Source: Methylocystis parvus OBBP
Lineage (GTDB): Bacteria; Pseudomonadota; Alphaproteobacteria; Rhizobiales; Beijerinckiaceae
NCBI RefSeq assembly: GCF_027571405.1
Contig: NZ_CP092968.1
Location: 2,936,001-3,000,000 of the forward strand
Reading direction: 5' to 3'
DNA length: 64,000 bases
Shown here: in pieces, positions 19,438 through 26,753 of the stretch
How the letters are laid out: each line of letters starts with the position of its first letter
How positions within the stretch are numbered: position 1 is the first letter of the stretch
The notes under the pieces: generated by a model
Told to the model about the DNA's origin: nothing
Seen by the model: only the letters and a program-made list of their open reading frames with translations
Database searches by the model: none
Position numbers and translations under genes: made by a program

Positions 19438-19480
19438 CATCCTTCGAGACGCGAGCTTCGCTCGCTCCTCAGGATGAGGT
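19438..19480. repeat. Dispersed palindromic repeat, third member
   Basis: It has the core CCTTCGAGAC, the inner stem GCGAGC-TTC-GCTCGC and the core CTCCTCAGGATGAGG. It is an inverted copy of the element split by the IS at 12.1-13.1 kb. Confidence 0.65.
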
Positions 19481-19499
19481 TCTGGATAGGGTAGACGGC

Positions 19500-19570
19500 G
19501 CCGGGCGGTTTTCCTCATCCTGAGGAGGCGGCGCAGCCGCCGTCTCGAAGGGCGAGGAAAACCGCCCGGC
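19500..19570. repeat. Dispersed palindromic repeat, fourth member
   Basis: The outer arms GCCGGGCGGTTTTCCTC (19500-19516) and its perfect 17-base complement (19554-19570) enclose the common cores CATCCTGAGGAG and GTCTCGAAGG, with an inner stem GGCGGC-GCA-GCCGCC. It lies between fabA and fabB, so the operon transcript would carry a strong hairpin. Confidence 0.75.
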
Positions 19571-19608
19571 ATGCGAAGCGGCGAGGGCCGCCGCCAGGGG
19601 AGAGAAAG

Positions 19609-20832
19609 ATGAGACGAGTCGTCGTCACCGGCATGGGCATCGTGTCGTCGATCGGCAATACGACGCAGGAAGTGCTCGCCTCGCTGCGCGAGGCGAAGCC
19701 CGGCATCGTGCGGTCGGAGAAATACGCCGAACTCGGCTTCCGCTCGCAGGTCTACGGCCTGCCGACGCTCGACCCCGCGACGGTCGTCGACCGGCGCGCC
19801 ATGCGCTTTCACGCGACCGGCACGGCCTGGAACCATGTCGCCATGGATCAGGCGATCCGCGACGCCGGCCTCACCGAGGCGGAAATCTCCAATGAGCGCA
19901 CCGGCATCATCATGGGCTCGGGCGGACCCTCCACCCATACGCTCGTCGAGTCGGCGGACATCACCCGCACAAAGGGCCCCAAGCGCGTCGGCCCCTTCGC
20001 CGTGCCGAAATGCATGTCGTCGACGGCTTCGGCGACGCTGGCCGTCTGGTTCAAGATCAAGGGCGTGAACTATTCCATCTCTTCCGCCTGCGCGACGTCG
20101 AACCACTGCATCGGCAACGCCTATGAGCTGATCCAGTACGGCAAGCAGGACATGATTTTCGCCGGCGGCTGCGAGGAGCTGGAATGGGAGCTCTCCGTCC
20201 TCTTCGACGCGATGGGCGCCATGTCCTCTTCCTATAATGACCGCCCGGCGACGGCCTCGCGCGCCTATGACAAGAATCGCGACGGCTTCGTGATCGCGGG
20301 CGGCGCGGGCGTGCTGGTGCTCGAGGAATATGAGCACGCCAAGGCCCGCGGCGCGAAGATCTACGCCGAAGTCGCCGGCTATGGCGCGACCTCCGACGGC
20401 CATGACATGGTCGCGCCCTCGGGCGAAGGCGCGGTGCGCTGCATGCAGCAGGCGCTCGCCACCGTGAAATGCCCGATCGACTACATCAATCCGCACGCCA
20501 CCGCGACGCCGGTCGGCGACGCCAAGGAGATCGAGGCGCTGCGCGTCGTCTTCGGAACGGGCGACAAATGCCCGCCCATCGCCGCCACCAAATCGCTCAC
20601 CGGCCATTCGCTCGGCGCCACCGGCGTGCAGGAGGCGATCTATTCGCTGCTGATGATGCAGAACGGCTTCATCTGCGAGAGCGCCAATATCGAGGAGCTT
20701 GATCCGGATTTCGCCGACATGCCGATCATGCGCGAGCGCCGCGACAATGTGAAGCTCGGCGCCGTGCTGTCGAACTCCTTCGGCTTCGGCGGCACCAACG
20801 CCACGCTGATCTTCAAGCATCCAGACGCCTGA
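19609..20832 (+). CDS. fabB: Beta-ketoacyl-ACP synthase I
   Basis: FabB elongates acyl-ACP with malonyl-ACP and is required for the unsaturated branch started by FabA. The 407-residue thiolase-fold protein has the catalytic triad Cys161 ([11 protein letters not shown]), His in [12 protein letters not shown] and His in [13 protein letters not shown]. The start ATG follows GGGGAGAGAAAG. It shares one base with the next gene (TGATG), showing coupling. Confidence 0.95.
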   Translation: MRRVVVTGMGIVSSIGNTTQEVLASLREAKPGIVRSEKYAELGFRSQVYGLPTLDPATVVDRRAMRFHATGTAWNHVAMDQAIRDAGLTEAEISNERTGIIMGSGGPSTHTLVESADITRTKGPKRVGPFAVPKCMSSTASATLAVWFKIKGVNYSISSACATSNHCIGNAYELIQYGKQDMIFAGGCEELEWELSVLFDAMGAMSSSYNDRPATASRAYDKNRDGFVIAGGAGVLVLEEYEHAKARGAKIYAEVAGYGATSDGHDMVAPSGEGAVRCMQQALATVKCPIDYINPHATATPVGDAKEIEALRVVFGTGDKCPPIAATKSLTGHSLGATGVQEAIYSLLMMQNGFICESANIEELDPDFADMPIMRERRDNVKLGAVLSNSFGFGGTNATLIFKHPDA

Positions 20833-21221
20833 TGAAAAAACGCGCCTTGCGATTTGCCGTCGCCGGGCTCGTTCTCGCGACCCCGGCGGCGAGTTCCGCG
20901 TTTCAAGGAAAGTATCTCGTCGGCGACGAAGACGGCCATCAGTTCCTCGATGTCGAGAAATCGCCGGACGGGCGCTATGGCGTCAAATTCGACGTCTCGA
21001 ACCGGGGCTGCGAGGGCAAGCTCGATGGGCGCGGCGTCGTCCGCAACGGCGCGCTCGTCATGCGACCCAAGGAGCCTTTCGGCGCTTCGGACAAATGCGT
21101 CGTGAGGGCGAAGCGCAGCGGCGAGTCGCTTTCGGTGAAAGAGAAGGGCTGTCTCGCCTGGCACGGCGTGGCCTGTGATTTCGAGGGGGATTACCAGCCC
21201 CGCAAAGCGCCCGGAAAATAG
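20832..21221 (+). CDS. Small secreted protein of unknown function in the fab operon
   Basis: The protein has 129 residues with an N-terminal signal peptide (basic KKR, hydrophobic core, ending SSAF). The mature part contains four cysteines in GCEGK, DKCVV, GCLAW and ACDFEG, which could form two disulfides, and is predicted to be mostly beta. Its ATG overlaps the fabB stop, so it is co-translated. I do not recognise the family. A periplasmic protein between fabB and fabI has no obvious role in fatty acid synthesis. Confidence 0.7.
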   Translation: MKKRALRFAVAGLVLATPAASSAFQGKYLVGDEDGHQFLDVEKSPDGRYGVKFDVSNRGCEGKLDGRGVVRNGALVMRPKEPFGASDKCVVRAKRSGESLSVKEKGCLAWHGVACDFEGDYQPRKAPGK

Positions 21222-21260
21222 GCCGGGCGGCTTTTTCCATTGCGTGAGGACAAACGCTAG

Positions 21261-22070
21261 ATGACGGTTTCTTCCAGTTTGATGCAGGGTAAGCGCGGGC
21301 TCGTGATGGGCGTCGCGAACGATCATTCGATCGCCTACGGAATTGCGCGCGTGCTGGCCCGCCATGGCGCGCAGCTCGCCTTCACCTATCAGGGCGAGGC
21401 GCTGGGCAAGCGCGTGAAACCGCTCGCCGAGGAGATGGGCTCCAATCTCGTGCTCCCCTGTGACGCCGAGGACATCTCCACCGTCGACGCCGTTTTCGCG
21501 CGCCTCAAGGAGGAATGGGGCGAGATGGACTTCCTCGTCCATTCCATCGCCTATTCCGACAAGAGCGAATTGAAGGGCCTCTACGCCGACACGTCGCGCG
21601 AGAATTTCATCCGCACCATGGTCATTTCCTGCTTCTCCTTCACGGAGGCCGCAAAGCGCGCCGCGGCGATGATGAAGGACGGCGGCTCCATGGTGACGGT
21701 GAGCTTCGGCGGTGGCACGCATGTCATGCCGAATTACAATGTCATGGGCGTCGCCAAGGCGGCGCTCGATTCCTCCGTGCGCTATCTCGCGGCGGATTTC
21801 GGCGATCGCGGCATTCGCGTCAACGCGCTGTCGCCCGGACCGGTGCGCACAATGGCCGGCGCCGGCATCACCGGCGCGCGGGCGATGGGCGCCTTTCAGA
21901 AGCAGCACTGCCCGCTGCGGCGAATGATCACGCTGGATGAAATCGGCGGCTCGGCTCTCTACTTCTTGTCCGAGCTTTCCGGCGGCGTGACCGGCGAGAT
22001 CCATCTCGTCGACGCCGGCTACAATATCATGCTGCAGCCGCGCCCGGAGGATTTGAACGGGGGCGAGTGA
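21261..22070 (+). CDS. fabI: Enoyl-ACP reductase (NADH)
   Basis: FabI reduces trans-2-enoyl-ACP in the last step of each elongation cycle. The 269-residue SDR has GVANDHSIAYGIA at the NAD site and the catalytic NYNVMGVAKAAL (Tyr-x6-Lys). The residue equivalent to E. coli Tyr146 is Phe (VSFGGGTHVMPNY); Phe is, to my knowledge, usual in this irr-linked FabI group. GAGGAC precedes the ATG. It completes the fabA-fabB-fabI set. Confidence 0.93.
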   Translation: MTVSSSLMQGKRGLVMGVANDHSIAYGIARVLARHGAQLAFTYQGEALGKRVKPLAEEMGSNLVLPCDAEDISTVDAVFARLKEEWGEMDFLVHSIAYSDKSELKGLYADTSRENFIRTMVISCFSFTEAAKRAAAMMKDGGSMVTVSFGGGTHVMPNYNVMGVAKAALDSSVRYLAADFGDRGIRVNALSPGPVRTMAGAGITGARAMGAFQKQHCPLRRMITLDEIGGSALYFLSELSGGVTGEIHLVDAGYNIMLQPRPEDLNGGE

Positions 22071-22145
22071 ATCGCGCTTCCCGCCGAAGTGGAAACCGGT
22101 TCGGCGACGGAAGGCGTGAAAAGAAAAGATGAGAGGAGAGGATAA

Positions 22146-22466
22146 ATGAAACGCGCGCTTTTCTCGATGTTCATTTTCCTTTCCGGCGCCGCGCCGGGTG
22201 TGGCGGAGAGCGCCAGTTCAGGCTCCGGGACGGGGCTCATAGAAGGCGTTTGCGCGACCTGCCATGCGGTCGACGCCGACCCCAACGCCAAGAGCCCGGA
22301 CCCCAAGGCGCCGCGCTTCGTCGATGTGGCGAAAATGCCCTCGACGACGGAGCTGTCGATCAAGGTCTTCCTGCGCTCTTCGCACAAGAACATGCCGGAT
22401 TTCATCCTCGGGGCCGACGAGATCGACAAGGCGACGGCGCATATTTTGGGGTTGAGGAAGAAATAG
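22146..22466 (+). CDS. Monohaem c-type cytochrome
   Basis: This is a small periplasmic cytochrome c of 106 residues. It has a signal peptide, the haem motif CATCH (Cys36, Cys39, His40) and a probable axial methionine in HKNMPDFIL. The short class I layout resembles small electron carriers in respiratory or methylotrophic chains. A strong GAGGAGAGG precedes the ATG. It follows fabI by about 75 bases and may be independent. No specific partner is indicated. Confidence 0.85.
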   Translation: MKRALFSMFIFLSGAAPGVAESASSGSGTGLIEGVCATCHAVDADPNAKSPDPKAPRFVDVAKMPSTTELSIKVFLRSSHKNMPDFILGADEIDKATAHILGLRKK

Positions 22467-22478
22467 GGCCGTCTGTCT

Positions 22479-22643
22479 TCAACCGCCTACGAGGTTCAGG
22501 CGTTTTTCGATGCGTTCGATCCTCAACTGGATCGAAGCGATGGAGCCGTCCTGTGCGACTTCGCTTTGCATCTCCGCGCGGTTACGCGCAGTGTAACCGC
22601 TACGGAATATTATGGGAACGATAATCGCCGCGCAATTCTGCAT
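22479..22643 (-). CDS. Possible small protein with C-terminal coiled-coil segment
   Basis: A 54-codon open frame runs from ATG at 22643 to TGA at 22479-22481. The second half reads like protein (IASIQLRIERIEKRLNLV), with heptad spacing typical of short coiled coils. There is no convincing ribosome-binding site. An internal ATG would give about 30 residues. It could equally be the remnant of a longer decayed gene. I do not recognise it. Confidence 0.25.
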   Translation of the reverse strand: MQNCAAIIVPIIFRSGYTARNRAEMQSEVAQDGSIASIQLRIERIEKRLNLVGG

Positions 22644-22667
22644 ACAGAGATGAGCGGCGAGAAGGCG

Positions 22668-23015
22668 TCACGCCGCCATCTTACGTCCGCTCATCTTGCG
22701 GCATTCCTCCGCGCAGCGGCGGCATTCAGCGGCGCAGTCCTTCATGTCGGGGATCGGATCGCATTCCTTTGCGCAATCCTCGCAGACATCGGCGCAGAGA
22801 CGGCAGAAATCGGCGGCGCGCGGGGCCTTCATCAGCATCATGCCGGCGGCGTCGCGGCACATCTCGCCGCAGGCGATCATGGCGCGAAAATGCGGAGGCT
22901 TCACATGGTCGCCGCCCTTTTCGAGGCAATGCGTCATCGCCATTCCGAAACACATCTGATAGCAGCGCAGACATTCGTCGATGCAGCGCTGCATCTCGCT
23001 CGACATCATGTGCAT
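22668..23015 (-). CDS. Cysteine-rich four-helix copper-binding protein (Csp-like)
   Basis: The protein has 115 residues, 16 of them cysteines, arranged mostly as C-x2/3-C pairs along predicted helices (CIDECLRC, CRLCADVCEDCAKEC, CAAECRRCAEEC). This is the pattern of the DUF326/copper storage proteins (Csp), four-helix bundles that hold many Cu(I) ions inside the bundle. There is no signal peptide, which suggests a cytosolic Csp3-like protein rather than Tat-exported Csp1. The ATG at 23015 begins the conserved region; longer upstream reading adds non-conserved Arg/Pro sequence. Csp proteins were first described in methanotrophs, where copper supports methane oxidation. Confidence 0.85.
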   Translation of the reverse strand: MHMMSSEMQRCIDECLRCYQMCFGMAMTHCLEKGGDHVKPPHFRAMIACGEMCRDAAGMMLMKAPRAADFCRLCADVCEDCAKECDPIPDMKDCAAECRRCAEECRKMSGRKMAA

Positions 23016-23107
23016 CGCTTTTCCCCGTGGTTCGCGTCCCCCGGCTTCCGGGCAGCTAGGCCGCCTCTCGTGCGGATCAACCCCGACCCGGCGGCGGACT
23101 CTTTTGC

Positions 23108-23141
23108 TTGACTCTTTCGGCTGTGAGAACAAATATCGAAC
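23108..23141 (+). promoter_or_regulatory. imuAB promoter with overlapping LexA (SOS) box
   Basis: TTGACT at 23108-23113 and AAATAT at 23131-23136 are separated by exactly 17 bases, a good sigma-70-type promoter. The alphaproteobacterial LexA site GAAC-N7-GAAC (equal to GTTC-N7-GTTC) lies at 23127-23141 and covers the -10 element, so bound LexA would block initiation. The imuA ATG is 44 bases downstream of the box. Confidence 0.85.
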
Positions 23142-23184
23142 ACGCGCCCAGGCGCCTCTCGCAAAATTAGGAATTCGGGAACCG

Positions 23185-24033
23185 ATGTCGCAGGGCGGCT
23201 TATCGGAACGCATCGGCTTTTTGCGTCGCCGGATCGCCGCGATCGAGGCGCGGGACGGCGCGGCGCGTCCGCGTGCGGCGGGGAGCGGTTTTCTCGATGC
23301 GCTTTTCGCAGGATGCGGGGGGCTCGCCGAAATCTTTTCCGCCCGCCCGCCGGACGTTCCCGCAGCCGCGGCCTTCGCTCTGGCCATGGCGCTGCGCGCC
23401 CGGGCGGCGCGGGGCGGCGGGGCGATGGTCTTCATTGTAGAGGATTTCGGCGCCGGGGAGTTCGGCCTGCCTTATGGGCGGGGTCTCGCGGGGGCGGGGC
23501 TCGATCTTTCCCGCTTCGCGCTCGTGCGCGCGCGCCGGCCGCGCGAGACGCTCTGGGCCATGGAGGAGGCGCTGAGAAGCCCCGCCTGCGCGGCCGTCGT
23601 CGCCGAAAGCGCGGTCGATCCCCGGCTTTACGATCTCGCCGCCTCGCGCCGCCTTCTGCTCGCGGCGCGGCGGGGCGGGACGCTGGGCCTGCTCGCGCCG
23701 CAGGGGAGCGAGGCGGCGCGTTTCTCCAGCGCCGCGGAGCTGCGCGCGGAGATCGCCGCCGCGCCGCCGCACATGCGCTCCCATGCCGAGGAACCTGCGC
23801 GGCAGGCGTCTCGAAGCGTCCGGCCGCCGCTTTTGCCCTTCGCTCCCTTCCGCTGGCGGCTGCGGGTCTTGAAGGCCCGCGCCGGCCTCTTTGGCGAAAT
23901 CGATCCGTCGCAATGGCGCGACATCGTCTTCGATCCTGAAAAAGCAGCGTTCCGTCATGCGTTTTCTAAGCGTCTTCCTGCCGAGGCTTCCGACCGACCG
24001 GTTGTTGCGGAGCCTGAACGGCGCCGCGCCTGA
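23185..24033 (+). CDS. imuA: ImuA-like SOS mutagenesis protein
   Basis: ImuA is a RecA/SulA-like partner of the ImuB-DnaE2 translesion mutasome. The 282-residue protein has the family layout: a start MSQGGLSERIGFLRRRIAAIE, the segment GGLAEIFSARPPDVPAAAAFA and the core GAMVFIVEDFGAGEFGLPYGRGLA. Its C-terminal region contains a stretch (about residues 200-213) whose DNA matches a dispersed repeat at 23784-23820. The gene overlaps imuB by 77 bases, showing tight coupling. A LexA box covers its promoter. Confidence 0.8.
   Translation: MSQGGLSERIGFLRRRIAAIEARDGAARPRAAGSGFLDALFAGCGGLAEIFSARPPDVPAAAAFALAMALRARAARGGGAMVFIVEDFGAGEFGLPYGRGLAGAGLDLSRFALVRARRPRETLWAMEEALRSPACAAVVAESAVDPRLYDLAASRRLLLAARRGGTLGLLAPQGSEAARFSSAAELRAEIAAAPPHMRSHAEEPARQASRSVRPPLLPFAPFRWRLRVLKARAGLFGEIDPSQWRDIVFDPEKAAFRHAFSKRLPAEASDRPVVAEPERRRA
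23784..23820. repeat. Dispersed repeat core inside the imuA coding sequence
   Basis: The sequence CATGCCGAGGAACC, a small stem CCTGC-GCG-GCAGG and GTCTCGAAGC match the cores of the intergenic palindromic family, best in the orientation of the 13101-13150 member. It is in frame with imuA and adds no stop codon. Confidence 0.5.
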
Positions 24034-25525
24034 AACTTCCAAAGGTTCGGAGCGCGCGGCTCTGGCCCTTTACGCCCGCGTGAAGGGGGCGGAGCGGCTC
24101 ACGGCCGTCGACGCGTGCGCCCAAAAGCTCGGACTCGTCCCCGGCCTCGCGGTCGTTGACGCCCGCGCCCGCTGTCCGACGCTGGCGCTCGCCGAGGCCG
24201 ACCCGCAAGCCGACGCCGCGCTCATTGAAGCCCTCGCCGATTGGAGCCGCCGCTTCACGCCGCTCGCCGCGCCTGATCCGCCGGACGGGCTGATGCTCGA
24301 CGTGACGGGCGCGGCGCATCTCTTCGGCGGCGAGGCCGCGCTTCTCGACGACATCGAAACCCGGCTGCGGCGCCTCGGTTTTTCCGCCCGCGCCGCGCTG
24401 GCCCCGGGACCCGCGCTCGCCCGCGCGCTGGCGCGCTTTTCCAATGTGAGGCGCGTCGCGGAGGCGGCGGCGCAGGACGAATTGGACGCGCTCGCCGCGG
24501 GCTTGCCCATCGACGCGCTGGGCGTGGCGGCGGAAACGCGCGCCGGCATGCGCCGCGCCGGGCTCCGTTCCGTCGGCGATCTTCTCTCGCGCCCCCGCGC
24601 GCCGCTCGCCGCCCGTTTCGGTCGCGAGGCGCTGACTCGGCTCGACGCGCTGACCTGCCGGATACGCGACCCCATAACCCCCCGTTTCGAGGCCCCGGCC
24701 TTCATCGCCGAACGCCGCTTTCCGGACGGGCTGACGCAGCAGGCCGATCTCGAGGCGACGCTCGAGCGCCTCGCCGCCGGTCTTTGCCCCATGCTCGAGC
24801 GCGCGGGCGTCGGCGCGCGGCGGCTTGAGGCCGTCTTCTACCGCGTCGACGGCGCCGTGAAGCGCATTGCGGCCGGGACGAGCCGGCCCTTGCGCGATCC
24901 CGCCCGCCTCGCCGCGCTGCTCATCGAGCGGCTCGCGGCGATAGCGGAAGAGGGGCTCGACACCGGCTATGGCTTCGACGTGCTGCGCCTTTGCGCGCGC
25001 GAAGTCGAAACCGCGCCGCCGCCGCAGACGGCGTTCGCCGTCTCCAATTCACGGACGGATTTTCGTGGGGAGGCGAATGACGCCGATTTCGCCGATCTTC
25101 TCGACAGGCTCGGCGCGCGGCTCGGCCTTCGCCGGGTGCGGCGGCTCCATGCGCAGGAGGCGCATCTCCCCGAATTCGCCGTCGCCGCCGTTCCGGCCGC
25201 GTTCGGCCCGCCGCAAAGCTTCCCGCCGCAGGAGGCGGTGCGGCCGCTGCGGCTCTTCGAGCGCCCGGAGCCTATCGAAACGATCGCCCTTTTTCCCGAC
25301 GGCCCGCCCTTGCGCTTCCGCTGGCGGCGCGTGCTGCATGACGTCGTCGCCTATGAGGGGCCGGAGCGCCTCGCGCCGCCCTGGTGGGGCGAGGCGCGGG
25401 ACGGCCTCACCCGGGATTATTTCCACGCGCAGGACAGGGACGGCCGGCTCTTCTGGCTTTTCCGCGAAGGGCTTTATGCACAGGAGACGCAAGCGCCGCG
25501 CTGGTTCGTCCACGGTCTTTCCTGA
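23957..25525 (+). CDS. imuB: ImuB, Y-family polymerase-like protein
   Basis: ImuB is a catalytically degenerate Y-family polymerase that tethers the DnaE2 mutasome to the sliding clamp. The 522-residue protein begins MRFLSVFLPRLPTDRL and has the typical LDVTGAAHLFGGE in place of the polymerase metal-binding stretch. The ATG at 23957 lies inside imuA. The downstream gene is a membrane protein, not dnaE2, so the usual third gene of the cassette is missing here and may be elsewhere in the genome. Confidence 0.88.
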   Translation: MRFLSVFLPRLPTDRLLRSLNGAAPETSKGSERAALALYARVKGAERLTAVDACAQKLGLVPGLAVVDARARCPTLALAEADPQADAALIEALADWSRRFTPLAAPDPPDGLMLDVTGAAHLFGGEAALLDDIETRLRRLGFSARAALAPGPALARALARFSNVRRVAEAAAQDELDALAAGLPIDALGVAAETRAGMRRAGLRSVGDLLSRPRAPLAARFGREALTRLDALTCRIRDPITPRFEAPAFIAERRFPDGLTQQADLEATLERLAAGLCPMLERAGVGARRLEAVFYRVDGAVKRIAAGTSRPLRDPARLAALLIERLAAIAEEGLDTGYGFDVLRLCAREVETAPPPQTAFAVSNSRTDFRGEANDADFADLLDRLGARLGLRRVRRLHAQEAHLPEFAVAAVPAAFGPPQSFPPQEAVRPLRLFERPEPIETIALFPDGPPLRFRWRRVLHDVVAYEGPERLAPPWWGEARDGLTRDYFHAQDRDGRLFWLFREGLYAQETQAPRWFVHGLS

Positions 25526-25663
25526 AAGCCGCGTCTTGACTCATCGACAGGCGCTCCCAAGCTACAAAGCGTCCGCGCGTCATCTTGACGTCATGTTTTC
25601 CAGACGAAGTCGTTTGGCGGCGCCGGTCGCACGACCGGGCTTCGCCCTTCACGCGAGCGGCAG

Positions 25664-26728
25664 ATGCGAAAAGACGAGGACCTCGCTATCTCTTCACAGC
25701 CCGGCCTGCCAGCCGTCATCAGGCGCAAAAGCTTTTTCGAGACCTTGCAAGACCGACTGCCGCATGGCGCCGTCCATATTTTCGGAGCGCTCGCAAGTCT
25801 CGCGCTTTTCGGCGTCGCCGCCTATATCCTCGCCGGCGTTCTCTCCAATATCCGTTACGCGGATCTTGTTGAGGCGCTGAAGGCGACGAGCGGCGCCCAG
25901 ATCCTCGCCGCGCTCTTCTGCGTGACGATCTCCTATGTCGCGCTGACGGGCTACGACTTCGCCGCCTTGCGCCAGATCCGTCATCACGCGCCCTATCGCA
26001 TCACGGCGCTGGCGTCTTTCGCGAGTTTCGCGCTGTCCTTCAATCTCGGCTTTCCGGTCGTCACCGGCGCCGCGATACGCTACTGGATCTATTCCCGCGT
26101 GCAGATGACCGCGCTGCAGGTCGCAAACATCACGGTCATCACCGGGGTCACCTTCTGGCTGGGCATGACGACGGTCATCGGCTTCGCGCTGGTGAAGGGA
26201 GCGGAATCCCTCGCCGCGCTCGATGGTCTTCCCGTCGCGATGCATATGGCGCTCGGCGTTCTCATTCTCGCCGGCGTCGCGGGCTATGGGGCCTGGGTCG
26301 CGCTGGAGCCGCGCCATATCCGTCTTCGCGGCCATGTGCTGGAGATGCCGGGCGTCGGATCGACGATCGCGCAAGTGATCGTCGGCGCCGTCGACATCTG
26401 CGCGGCGGCGGCGGCGCTTTACATGCTGCTGCCGCAGGGCGTGCATCTCGACTTCACGGCCTTTCTCGCCGTCTATGTCTTCGCCTGCAGCCTCGGCGTG
26501 GTGAGTCACGCGCCGGGCGGCATCGGCGTCTTCGAGGCCACCATGCTGCACGCGCTGCCGGGCGCGTCGCAGGAAAGCGTGCTGGCCTCGCTTCTTCTGT
26601 TCCGCGTCATTTATTACTTCCTGCCCTTCATCGTCGCCCTGGCGGTGCTCGGCGCAGACGAAGGCGCGCGCCGCTGGGGCGCCTTGCGCGAAGCGGTCGC
26701 GCGCATCATTGAAGAACGCGCGCCTTGA
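25664..26728 (+). CDS. Membrane protein of the lysylphosphatidylglycerol synthase TM/flippase family (UPF0104)
   Basis: This is an integral membrane protein of 354 residues with about eight hydrophobic segments. It has the family features SFALSFNLGFPVVTGAAIRYW and SHAPGGIGVFEA. It corresponds to the N-terminal flippase half of MprF; the cytoplasmic aminoacyl-transfer domain is absent. Lipid translocation is therefore an inference, and aminoacylation would need a separate protein. It lies between imuB and phoR on the same strand, 26 bases before phoR. Confidence 0.8.
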   Translation: MRKDEDLAISSQPGLPAVIRRKSFFETLQDRLPHGAVHIFGALASLALFGVAAYILAGVLSNIRYADLVEALKATSGAQILAALFCVTISYVALTGYDFAALRQIRHHAPYRITALASFASFALSFNLGFPVVTGAAIRYWIYSRVQMTALQVANITVITGVTFWLGMTTVIGFALVKGAESLAALDGLPVAMHMALGVLILAGVAGYGAWVALEPRHIRLRGHVLEMPGVGSTIAQVIVGAVDICAAAAALYMLLPQGVHLDFTAFLAVYVFACSLGVVSHAPGGIGVFEATMLHALPGASQESVLASLLLFRVIYYFLPFIVALAVLGADEGARRWGALREAVARIIEERAP

Positions 26729-26753
26729 GCGATTGACCTGAAAGCCAAACGCA

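Noticed and set aside
21261..22070. Phe in place of Tyr146 in FabI as a loss of catalysis
   Set aside because: The true catalytic Tyr and Lys (NYNVMGVAK) are present, and Phe at this position appears usual for the irr-linked FabI group.
22566..23111. Plus-strand open frame opposite the copper-storage gene
   Set aside because: It is the complement of a strongly patterned Cys-rich protein; its own translation has no family features.
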